From assembly GCA_024362935.1 (NCBI GenBank), contig JANCRA010000120.1, positions 1,185,501-1,249,500 of the forward strand: a DNA stretch of 64,000 bases. Direction: 5' to 3'. Both the position numbers and the translations under genes were made by a program. The number at the start of each line of letters is the position of its first letter. Position 1 is the stretch's first letter. The notes under the pieces were generated by a model that saw nothing but the letters and a program-made list of their open reading frames with translations, was not told where the DNA came from and made no database searches. This DNA comes from Setophaga petechia. Its lineage: Eukaryota > Chordata > Aves > Passeriformes > Parulidae. Shown here piece after piece: positions 1-8,235 of the stretch.

Positions 1-137
1 AGCAGCAACGTTTTCCCCTTGCGAGACAAAGTGAAAAAGCTATTTGCTCAGATGTAGGTATCAAGAAACACTTACTGCCGTGCACTGACAAGCTAATTGC
101 TACACAGCGCTGCGATTGTGTTAGCAGCTTGCAAAGT

Positions 138-201
138 GCTAGAAAACAGTACTTTCCCACTCTCTTGCCTTTCCCTTCACATTAATACTTGAAAGGAAGG
201 C
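138..201 (+). repeat. Near-invariant segment of the monomer
   Basis: From gctagaaaacagtac through the pyrimidine-rich cccactctcttgcc to cattaatacttgaaagg, this stretch of about 64 bp is almost unchanged in every standard monomer. The other 220 bp carry the subfamily variants. Exceptions are single bases, for example ttgacagg (3621), cattaataattg (25070), cccaatctc (20313) and agtagtttccc (57935). Only the diverged cassettes differ substantially here. The contrast may reflect constraint, such as a protein-binding site, or only the region where homogenising exchange is most frequent. Confidence 0.6.
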
Positions 202-472
202 GTCTTAGACAACTTTCTTTTTCTTGCTGCAAAACACACTGCAGCCCTCTGTGCAACTTCTAGAACACGATAGGAGATGTTTAGTGAGCAAGAAGGTTTT
301 CTCCTTGCGAGATATAGTGAAAAAGCTATTTACTTAGATGTAGGTGACAAGAAACACTTACTGCAGTGCACTGAAAAGCTAACTGCTACACAGCACTGCG
401 ATTGTGTTAGCAGCCTGCAAAGTGCTAGAAAACAGTACTTTCCCACTCTCTTGCCTTTCCCTTCACATTAAT
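187..472 (+). repeat. Reference monomer, ttgctgcaaa subfamily
   Basis: This is the first complete monomer (286 bp), chosen to start at acttgaaagg. After the pyrimidine run it reads ttgctgcaaaacacactg, followed by cacgataggagatg and a gcttag-type variant mutated here to acttagatg. It carries a perfect 10-bp dyad, cagtgcactg, at 364-373. Read in the most open plus frame it gives a 64-codon open stretch at 277-471 that ends at the taa of cacattaatac. That stop occurs at the same place in essentially every standard monomer. Subfamily members recur, for example near 4473, 12650, 17795, 20070, 33671, 35946, 58259, 59971 and 62543. Confidence 0.9.
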
Positions 473-758
473 ACTTGAAAGGAAGGCATCTTAGACAACT
501 TTCTTTTTCTTGTGTCAAAAAACTCTGCAGCCCTCTCTGCATTATCTACAACACGATGGAAGTTGTTTAGTGAGCAGGAAGGTTTTCTCCTTGCGGGACA
601 TAGTGAAAAAGCTTTTTGCTTAGATGTAGGAGACAAGAAACACTTATTGCAGTGCACTGAACAGGTAACTGCTACACAGCACTAGGACTGTGTTAGCAGC
701 TTGCAAAGTGCTAGAAAACAGTACTTTCCCACTCTCTTGCCTTTCCCTTCACATTAAT
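473..758 (+). repeat. Reference monomer, ttgtgtcaaa subfamily
   Basis: This 286-bp unit represents the most common subfamily. The pyrimidine run is followed by ttgtgtcaaaaaactctg and then ctctgcattatctacaac or its ctgcaacatc version, and cacgatggaagttg. This copy carries a perfect 12-bp palindrome, aaaaagcttttt, at 606-617; many other units read aaaaagctattt instead. In this subfamily the codon that is tag in the ttgttacag units is tgg. The open plus-strand stretch can therefore be traced further upstream, into the pyrimidine run, as in the unit at 1045-1330. Confidence 0.9.
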
Positions 759-1044
759 ACTTGAAAGGAAGGCATCTTAGACAACTTTCTTTTTCTTGTT
801 ACAGAACACACTGCAGCCTTCTGTGCACCTTCTAGAACACGATAGGAGATGTTTAGTGAGCAGGAAGGTTTTCTCCTTGCGAGACATAGTGAAAAAGCTA
901 TTTGCTTAGATGTCGGTGACAAGAAACACTTACTGCAGTGCACTGAAAAGCTTACTGCTACACAACACTGCGATTGTGTTAGCAGCCTGCAAAGTGCTAG
1001 AAAACAGTACTTTCCCACTCTCTTGCCTTTCCCTTCACATTAAT
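759..1044 (+). repeat. Reference monomer, ttgttacag subfamily
   Basis: This 286-bp unit represents the subfamily in which a long pyrimidine tract ends in ttgttacag, followed by aacacactgcag, cttctagaacacgatagg and agatgttt. The tract plus cag matches the form of a vertebrate 3' splice site. This unit also carries the linked variant gatgtcggtgac. The subfamily is spread through the array, for example near 6630, 7773, 8631, 10347, 10919, 13776, 15492, 16064, 22504, 22790 and 23648. One relative at 3617 reads ttgttccag and one at 51816 reads ttcttacag. Confidence 0.88.
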
Positions 1045-2187
1045 ACTTGAAAGGAAGGCATCTTAGACAACTTTCTTTTTCTTGTGTCAAAAAACTCTGC
1101 AGCCCTCTCTGCAACATCTACAACACGATGGAAGTTGCTAAGTGAGCAGGAAGGTTTTCTCCTTGCGAGACATAGTGAAAAAGCTATTTGCTTAGATGTA
1201 GGTGACAAGAAACACTTACTGCAGTGCACTGAAAAGCTAACTGCTACACAGGACTGCGATTGTGTTAGCAGCCTGCAAAGTGCTAGAAAACAGTACTTTC
1301 CCACTCTCTTGCCTTTCCCTTCACATTAATACTTGAAAGGAAGGCATCTTAGACAACTTTCTTTTTCTTGTGTCAAAAAACTCTGCAGCCCTCTCTGCAA
1401 CATCTACAACACGATGAAAGTTGTTTAGTGAGCAGGAAGGTTTTCTCCTTGCGGGACATAGTGAAAACGCTATTTGCTCAGATGTAGGTATCAAGAAACA
1501 CTTACTGCAGTGCACTGAACAGCTAATTGCTACACAGAACTGGGATTGTGTTAGCAGCTTGCAAAGTGCTAGAAAACAGTACTTTCCCACTCTCTTGCCT
1601 TTCCCTTCACATTAATACTTGAAAGGAAGGCGTCTTAGACAACTTTGTTTTACATTTTGCAAAACACACTGCAGCCATCTGTGCAACTTCTACAACACGA
1701 TGGAAGTTGTTTAGTGAGCAGCAATGTTTTCCCCTTGCGAGACAAAGTGAAAAAGCTTTTTGCTCAGATGTAGGTGACAAGAAACACTTGCTGCAGTGCA
1801 GTGACAAGTTAATTGGTACACAGCACTGGGATTGTGTTAGCAGCTCTCAAAGTGCTAGAAAACAGTACTTTCCCACTCTCTTGCCTTTCCCTTCACATTA
1901 ATACTTGAAAGGAAGGCGTCTTAGACAACTTTCTTTTACATTTTGCAAAACACACTGCAGCCCTCTGTGCAACTTCTAGAACACGATAGGAGATGTTTAG
2001 TGAGCAAGAAGGTTTTCTCCTTGCGAGACATAGTGAAAAAGCATTTGCTTAGATATAGGTGACAAGAAACCCTTACTCCAGTGCAGTGACAAGTTAATTG
2101 GTACACAGCACTGGGATTGTGTTAGCAGCCTGCAAAGTGCTAGAAAACAGTACTTTCCCACTCTCTTGCCTTTCCCTTCACATTAAT
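1045..2187. repeat. 4-mer higher-order repeat, copy A (1,143 bp)
   Basis: Four monomers start at 1045, 1331, 1617 and 1903. The order is ttgtgtcaaa (with gttgctaag), ttgtgtcaaa (with acgatgaaag), tttacattttgc, and a 285-bp unit carrying the one-base deletion aaaaagcatttgc plus the linked changes gatatagg and cccttactccag. The whole block recurs 1,143 bp downstream. Four times 286 minus one gives exactly this period. Differences from copy B are few: 1466 gaaaacgct against gaaaaagct, and 1159 gcgagac against 2302 gtgagac. Confidence 0.9.
1617..1902 (+). repeat. Reference monomer, tttacattttgc subfamily
   Basis: This 286-bp unit represents a clearly separate subfamily. The pyrimidine run is altered to tttgttttacattttgc (or tttcttttacattttgc). 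The unit then has gagcagcaatgttttcccc (usually gagcagcaacg), gagacaaagtg, and ctcagatg in place of cttagatg. These changes travel together in dozens of units, which marks a coherent lineage. Downstream of agatgtagg the lineage splits into a gtgacaag...cagtgcagtgacaag type, as here, and a gtatcaag...ccgtgcactgacaag type such as 4185-4470. The split shows that recombination occurs inside the monomer. Confidence 0.88.
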
Positions 2188-3330
2188 ACTTGAAAGGAAG
2201 GCATCTTAGACAACTTTCTTTTTCTTGTGTCAAAAAACTCTGCAGCCCTCTCTGCAACATCTACAACACGATGGAAGTTGCTAAGTGAGCAGGAAGGTTT
2301 TCTCCTTGTGAGACATAGTGAAAAAGCTATTTGCTTAGATGTAGGTGACAAGAAACACTTACTGCAGTGCACTGAAAAGCTAACTGCTACACAGGACTGC
2401 GATTGTGTTAGCAGCCTGCAAAGTGCTAGAAAACAGTACTTTCCCACTCTCTTGCCTTTCCCTTCACATTAATACTTGAAAGGAAGGCATCTTAGACAAC
2501 TTTCTTTTTCTTGTGTCAAAAAACTCTGCAGCCCTCTCTGCAACATCTACAACACGATGAAAGTTGTTTAGTGAGCAGGAAGGTTTTCTCCTTGCGGGAC
2601 ATAGTGAAAAAGCTATTTGCTCAGATGTAGGTATCAAGAAACACTTACTGCAGTGCACTGAACAGCTAATTGCTACACAGAACTGGGATTGTGTTAGCAG
2701 CTTGCAAAGTGCTAGAAAACAGTACTTTCCCACTCTCTTGCCTTTCCCTTCACATTAATACTTGAAAGGAAGGCGTCTTAGACAACTTTGTTTTACATTT
2801 TGCAAAACACACTGCAGCCATCTGTGCAACTTCTACAACACGATGGAAGTTGTTTAGTGAGCAGCAATGTTTTCCCCTTGCGAGACAAAGTGAAAAAGCT
2901 TTTTGCTCAGATGTAGGTGACAAGAAACACTTGCTGCAGTGCAGTGACAAGTTAATTGGTACACAGCACTGGGATTGTGTTAGCAGCTCTCAAAGTGCTA
3001 GAAAACAGTACTTTCCCACTCTCTTGCCTTTCCCTTCACATTAATACTTGAAAGGAAGGCGTCTTAGACAACTTTCTTTTACATTTTGCAAAACACACTG
3101 CAGCCCTCTGTGCAACTTCTAGAACACGATAGGAGATGTTTAGTGAGCAAGAAGGTTTTCTCCTTGCGAGACATAGTGAAAAAGCATTTGCTTAGATATA
3201 GGTGACAAGAAACCCTTACTCCAGTGCAGTGACAAGTTAATTGGTACACAGCACTGGGATTGTGTTAGCAGCCTGCAAAGTGCTAGAAAACAGTACTTTC
3301 CCACTCTCTTGCCTTTCCCTTCACATTAAT
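2188..3330. repeat. 4-mer higher-order repeat, copy B (1,143 bp)
   Basis: This is the second copy of the 4-mer, with units starting at 2188, 2474, 2760 and 3046 in the same order as copy A. The 285-bp gcatttgc unit again closes the block. From about 2760 the sequence also runs parallel to the region from about 18349, offset 15,589 bp, so copy B marks the entry into the large-unit order seen before the cassette at 20671. The 4-mer duplication is specific to this part of the window. Confidence 0.9.
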
Positions 3331-4795
3331 ACTTGAAAGGAAGGCGTCTTAGACAACTTTCTTTTTCTTGTGTCAAAAATCTCTGCAGCCCTCTCTGCAA
3401 CATCTACAACACGATGGAAGTTGTTTAGTGAGCAGGAAGGTTTTCTCCGTGCGAGACATTGTGAAAAAGCTATTTGCTTAGATTTTTGTGACAAGAAACA
3501 CTTACTGCAGTGCACTGAACAGCTAATTGCTACACAGCACTGGGATTGTGTTAGCAGCTTGCAAAGTGCTAGAAAACAGTACTTTCCCACTCTCTTGCCT
3601 TTCCCTTCACATTAATACTTGACAGGAAGGCGTCTTAGACAACTTTCTTTTTCTTGTTCCAGAACACACTGCAGCCCTCTGTGCAACTTCTAGAACACGA
3701 TAGGAGATGTTTAGTGAGCAGGAAGGTTTTCTCCTTGGGAGACATAGTGAAAAAGCTATTTGCTTAGATGTAGGTGACAAGAAACACTTACTGCAGTGCA
3801 TTGACAAGTTAATTGGTACACAGCACTGGGATTGTGTTAGCAGCTCTCAAAGTGCTAGAAAACAGTACTTTCCCACTCTCTTGCCTTTCCCTTCACATTA
3901 ATACTTGAAAGGAAGGCATCTTAGACAACTTTTTCTTGTGATAAAAAACTCTGCAGCCCTCTCTGCAACATCTGCAACACGATGGAAGTTGTTTAGTGAG
4001 CAGGAAGGTTTTCTCCGTGCGAGACATAGTGAAAAAGCTATTTGCTTAGATGTAGGTGACAAGAAACACTTACTGCAGTGCACTGAAATGCTAACTGCTA
4101 CACAGCACTAGTACTGTGTTAGCAGCTTGCAAAGTGCTAGAAAACAGTACTTTCCCACTCTCTTGCCTTTCCCTTCACATTAATACTTGAAAGGAAGGCG
4201 TCTTAGACAACATTGTTTTACATTTTGCAAAACACACTGCAGCCCTCTGTGCAACTTCTACAACACGATGGAAGTTGTTTAGTGAGCAGCAACGTTTTCC
4301 CCTTGCGAGACAAAGTGAAAAAGCTATTTGCTCAGATGTAGGTATCAAGAAACACTTACTGCCGTGCACTGACAAGCTAATTGCTACACAGCACTGCGAT
4401 TGTGTTAGCAGCTTGCAAAGTGCTAGAAAACAGTACTTTCCCACTCTCTTGCCTTTCCCTTCACATTAATACTTGAAAGGAAGGCGTCTTAGACAACTTT
4501 CTTTTTCTTGCTGCAAAACACACTGCAGCCCTCTGTGCAACTTCTAGAACACGATAGGAGATGTTTAGTGAGCAAGAAGGTTTTCTCCTTGCGAGATATA
4601 GTGAAAAAGCTATTTACTTAGATGTAGGTGACAAGAAACACTTACTGCAGTGGACTGAAAAGCTAACTGCTACACAGGACTGCGATTGTGTTAGCAGCCT
4701 GCAAAGTGCTAGAAAACAGTACTTTCCCACTCTCTTGCCTTTCCCTTCGCATTAATACTTGAAAGGAAGGCGTCTTAGACAACTTTCTTTTTCTT
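3331..4795. repeat. Monomer run before diverged cassette 1
   Basis: Five standard monomers lead to the first diverged cassette. The first carries gtcaaaaatctctg and an unusual gatttttgtgac in place of gatgtaggtgac. The second reads ttgacagg and ttgttccag. The third lacks 4 bp in the pyrimidine run (caactttttcttg) and is 282 bp long. The fourth reads caacattgtttt, and the fifth is a ttgctgcaaa unit. The order matches 18920-20670 at an offset of 15,589 bp, except that the later copy has one additional monomer (20346-20631) immediately before its cassette. Confidence 0.88.
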
Positions 4796-4846
4796 GCTGG
4801 AAAACATTCTGCAGCCCTCTGTGCAACCTGTACAGCACGATGGAAG

Positions 4847-6053
4847 TTGTTTAATGAGCAGGAACATTTTCTCCTAGTGAGAGATAGTGAAAAAGCTTTT
4901 TGCTTAGATGTAGGTTACCACAGGCAGTTACTGCAGTGCACTGCAAAGCTAATAGATGCACAACACTGGGATTGTGTGCCCAGCTTGCAAAGTGATAGGA
5001 AACAGTACCTTTCCACTCTTCCTGCTTTTTCCATGCACATTACTATTCGAATGGAAAGAATTTTAGACAACTTTCTTTGGCTTCTTGCAAAACACTCTGC
5101 ACACCTGCCTGCAATCTCTAGAAGTCGATGGGAGATATTTTCTGAACTGGCTCAGTTTCTCTTTGCAAGACATGGGGAAAAAGCAATTTGCTTAGATATA
5201 GGTGAAAAGAGGCACCTACTACAGTGCACTGCAAGCTAATTGCTGCACAACACGCAGATTGTGTAAGCAGGTTGCAAACTGATAGAAAACAGTACCTCTC
5301 CCTTCTCCTGCCTTTTCTATTCACATTTCTATTTGAATGCAAGGCGTTTTAGACAACTTTCTTTTGCTTCTTGCAAAACACTCTGCACACCTGCCTGCAA
5401 TCTCTAGAACTCGATGGGAGATGTTTTCTGAACTGGCTCAGTTTCTCCTTGCGAGACATGGGGAAAAAGCAATTTGCTTAGATGCAGGTGAAAAGAGGCA
5501 CCTACTACAGTGCACTGAAAAACTAATTGCTGCACAACTCTGGGATTGTGTAAGCAGCTTACAAACAGATAGAAAACAGCACCTTTCCACTCTCCTGCCT
5601 TTTCCATTCGCATTACTATTCGAATGGCAGCAGTTTTGGACAACTTTCTTTTGCTTCTTGCAAAACACTCTGCACACCTCCGTGCAACTTCTAGAAAAAA
5701 TGAGAGTTGTTTTCTGAACTGGTACAGTTTCTCCTGAAGAGATATAATGCAAACGCTATTGGCTTAGATGTAGTAACAATAGGCAATTATTACAGTGCAC
5801 TGCAAAGTCAATCGTAGTAGAACACTGGGATTGTGTGTCCAGCTTGCAAACTGGTAGAAAACAGTACTGATCCGCTCTCCTGCATTTTCCCTTTCCAGGA
5901 ACATTCGAATTGATGGCTTTTTTGGACAAGTTACTTTTTCTTGTTGCAAAACACGCTGCAGAGCTGCCTGCAACCTCTAGAGCACGATGGGAGGTTTTTT
6001 GTGAACAGACACAGTTTCTCCTGGCGAGACATAATGAAAAAGCTTTTTGCTAA
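4847..6053 (+). other. Broken reading frame in diverged monomers, cassette 1 (possible coding fossil)
   Basis: The first diverged unit spans 288 bp and reads open from 4847 to 5239 (130 codons) across a monomer boundary. A second open stretch covers 5337-5717 (126 codons). The units translate to related peptides with shared blocks: LDNFL.LLAKHSAHLPA, RWE.FSELAQFLLARHGEKA, CLD.GEKRHLLQC, WDCV.SLQ and DRKQ. The fourth unit repeats this pattern (FLDKLLFLVAKHAAELPA, ARWEVF) up to a stop at 6051-6053, next to the insert. It is broken here by tga at 5868-5870. Single-base indels break the frame between units. I recognise no protein family. The sequence does not code as it stands; descent from a coding repeat is inference. 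Confidence 0.3.
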
Positions 6054-6060
6054 GGTGTAG

Positions 6061-6260
6061 CCGGCAGGAGACGCTAAAGACCAGGAGACGGAGCACTGTG
6101 CCTTTAAGCGCCGCTTCCGGGTGTCTCTCGGCCGTAGCTGTTCTCCGGAGCACGCCGCGATCGGCGTAACGACACCAGATTCTTCGCGCCAAGAAGCGTC
6201 TTCTCCTTCTCCGGGAAAAAGAGACTGCGGCAGCTTCTGAACGGCGAACTACGAAGCGGC
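6061..6260. promoter_or_regulatory. CpG-rich 200-bp insert, copy 1 (candidate promoter)
   Basis: This stretch has no counterpart in the monomer. It replaces about 46 bp between gtgtag and acaaaactggg. I counted about 24 CpG dinucleotides in 200 bp, whereas a standard monomer has only a few. Visible elements are an ETS-like cttccgg (6114-6120), an E2F-like ttcgcgccaa (6183-6192), a TATA-poor tttaagcgcc and a hairpin (6152-6167). A splice-donor-like gggtaagc follows, with its GT at 6277-6278. This composition is typical of housekeeping-type vertebrate promoters. Promoter function is inferred. It could instead be a captured 5' exon or a fragment of a dispersed element; I saw no target-site duplication at its edges. 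Confidence 0.45.
6152..6167. other. Short perfect hairpin in the CpG insert
   Basis: acgccg (6152-6157) and cggcgt (6162-6167) are exact reverse complements around the 4-base loop cgat. The hairpin is unchanged in the other inserts, at 22027-22042, 37903-37918 and 55784-55799. A 6-bp stem of this composition also arises by chance in GC-rich DNA, so function is not implied. Confidence 0.4.
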
Positions 6261-6300
6261 ACAAAACTGGGATTGGGTAAGCAGCTTTCAAAGTGATAGA

Positions 6301-8235
6301 AAACAGTACTTTCCCACTCTCTTGCCTTTCCCTTCACATTAATACTTGAAAGGAAGGCGTCTTAGACAACTTTCTTTTACTTTTTGCAAAACACACTGCA
6401 GTCTCTGTGCAACTTCTAGAGCACGATAGGAGATGTTTAGTGAGCAGGAAGGTTTTCTCCTTGCGAGACAGAGTGAAAAAGCTATTTGCTTAGATGTAGG
6501 TGACAAGAAACACTTACTGCAGTGCACTGAAAAGCTAACTGCTACACAGCACTGCGATTGTGTTAGCAGCCTGCAAAGTGCTAGAAAACAGTACTTTCCC
6601 ACTCTCTTGCCTTTCCCTTCACATTAATACTTGAAAGGAAGGCGTCTTAGACAACTTTCTTTTTCTTGTTACAGAACACACTGCAGCCTTCTGTGCAACT
6701 TCTAGAACACGATAGGAGATGATTAGTGAGCAAGAAGGTTTTCTCCTTGCGAGAGATAGTGAAAAAGCTATTTGCTTAGATGTCGGTGACAAGAAACACT
6801 TCCTGCAGTGGACTGAAAAGCTTACTGCTACACAGCACTGCGATTGTGTTAGCAGCCTGCAAAGTGCTAGAAAACAGTACTTTCCCACTCTCTTGCCTTT
6901 CCCTTCACATTAATACTTGAAAGGAAGGCATCTTAGACAACTTTCTTTTTCTTGTGTCAAAAAACTCTGCAGCCCTCTCTGCAACATCTACAACACGATG
7001 GAAGTTGCTAAGTGAGCAGGAAGGTTTTCTCCTTGCGAGACATAGTGAAAAAGCTATTTGCTTAGATGTAGGTGACAAGAAACACTTACTGCAGTGCACT
7101 GAAAAGCTAACTGCTACACAGCACTGCGATTGTGTTAGCAGCCTGCAAAGTGCTAGAAAACAGTACTTTCCCACTCTCTTGCCTTTCCCTTCACGTTAAT
7201 ACTTGAAAGGAAGGCATCTTAGACAACTTTCTTTTTCTTGTGTCAAAAAACTCTGCAGCCCTCTCTGCAACATCTACAACACGATGAAAGTTGTTTAGTG
7301 AGCAGGAAGGTTTTCTCCTTGCGAGACATAGTGAAAAAGCTTTTTGCTTAGATGTAGGTGACAAGAAACACTTACTGCAGTGCACTGAACAGCTAATTGC
7401 TACACAGAACTGGGATTGTGTTAGCAGCTTGCAAAGTGCTAGAAAACAGTACTTTCCCACTCTCTTGCCTTTCCCTTCACATTAATACTTGAAAGGAAGG
7501 CGTCTTAGACAACTTTGTTTTACATTTTGCAAAATACACTGCAGCCCTCTGTGCAACTTCTACAACACGATGGAAGTTGTTTAGTGAGCAGCAACGTTTT
7601 CCCCTTGCGAGACAAAGTGAAAAAGCTATTTGCTCAGATGTAGGTGACAAGAAACACTTACTGCAGTGCAGTGACAAGTTAATTGGTACACAGCACTGGG
7701 ATTGTGTTAGCAGCTCTCAAAGTGCTAGAAAACAGTACTTTCCCACTCTCTTGCCTTTCCCTTCACATTAATACTTGAAAGGAAGGCATCTTAGACAACT
7801 TTCTTTTTCTTGTTACAGAACACACAGCAGCCCTCTGTTCAACTTCTAGAACACGATAGGAGATGTTTAGTGAGCAAGAAGGTGTTCGCCTTGGGAGACA
7901 TAGTGAAAAAGCTATTTGCTTAGATGTAGGTGACAAGAAACACTTACTGCAGTGCACTGAAAAGCTAACTGCTACACAGGACTGCGATTGTGTTAGCAGC
8001 CTGCAAAGTGCTAGAAAACAGTACTTTCCCACTCTCTTGCCTTTCCCTTCACATTAATACTTGAAAGGAAGGCATCTTAGACAACTTTCTTTTTCTTGTG
8101 TCAAAAAACTCTGCAGCCCGCTCTGCATTATCTACAACACGATGGAAGTTGTTTAGTGAGCAGGAAGGTTTTCTCCTTGCAGGACATAGTGAAAAAGCTA
8201 TTTGCTTAGATGTAGGTGACAAGAAACACTTACTG
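6301..8235. repeat. Monomer run after cassette 1
   Basis: The first unit after the cassette has a one-base loss (ctgcagtctctg for ctgcagccctctg) and reads gagacagagtg. The second starts its open frame with atgattag instead of atgtttag and has gagagatag. Units of all the main subfamilies follow. The first two units match those after cassettes 2, 3 and 4. The next two (ttgtgtcaaa with gttgctaag, then acgatgaaag) are replaced after cassettes 2 and 3 by other units, so the order was reshuffled by whole-monomer exchange. Confidence 0.88.

Larger units (their letters stand above)
1..1044. repeat. Array edge, standard monomers
   Basis: The window opens inside a tttacattttgc-type monomer; bases 1-186 are its 3' part. 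Three full monomers follow, starting at 187, 473 and 759, of the ttgctgcaaa, ttgtgtcaaa and ttgttacag subfamilies. The run has no gene. I see no diverged unit here and no boundary with non-satellite DNA. Confidence 0.9.
4796..6300. repeat. Diverged monomer cassette 1
   Basis: Five units, measured between successive tta/ttg-gacaa landmarks, are 288, 286, 287, 286 and 440 bp long (landmarks at 4773, 5061, 5347, 5634, 5920 and 6360). They differ from standard monomers at many positions yet align along their full length: gatgggagat, ctggctcagtttctcc, gacatggggaaaaagcaat, gaaaagaggcacctac, ctattcgaatgg. They also differ strongly from each other, unlike the homogenised array, so they look like older relics. 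The last unit holds the 200-bp CpG-rich insert. Standard sequence resumes at about 6300. The cassette recurs once per large unit at 20671, 36547 and 54428. Confidence 0.92.

Noticed and set aside
181..187. Polyadenylation signal at cattaatac
   Set aside because: It reads attaat, not attaaa or aataaa, and occurs in every monomer without a downstream GT-rich element.
277..471. 64- to 93-codon open plus-strand frames repeated in almost every monomer
   Set aside because: They recur with the 286-bp period, end at the same taa in each unit, vary freely, and lack a start context or any partner sequence. They are by-products of the monomer, at most a relic of an older frame.
749..1018. 89-codon open minus-strand frames beginning MGKYCFLALC
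   Set aside because: They are the antisense image of the same monomers, with subfamily changes altering the peptide at random and many units closed. I see no sign of selection.
6061..6260. tRNA- or 5S-derived short interspersed element
   Set aside because: I found no convincing A box, B box or cloverleaf, no poly(A) or simple-repeat tail, and no target-site duplication.
6061..6260. CTCF site or CENP-B box in the insert
   Set aside because: ccggcaggag and ttcgcgccaag share only fragments with the known consensus sequences; the core positions do not match.
5977..6291. Arginine-rich minus-strand open frame across the CpG insert
   Set aside because: CpG-rich DNA has few stops and gives arginine-rich peptides by chance. 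The frame runs into ordinary monomer antisense at both ends.
4796..6300. Diverged cassette as a transposon or retroviral fragment
   Set aside because: Its units align with the satellite monomer along their whole length. There are no terminal repeats, no polymerase or integrase motifs, and no flanking duplications.
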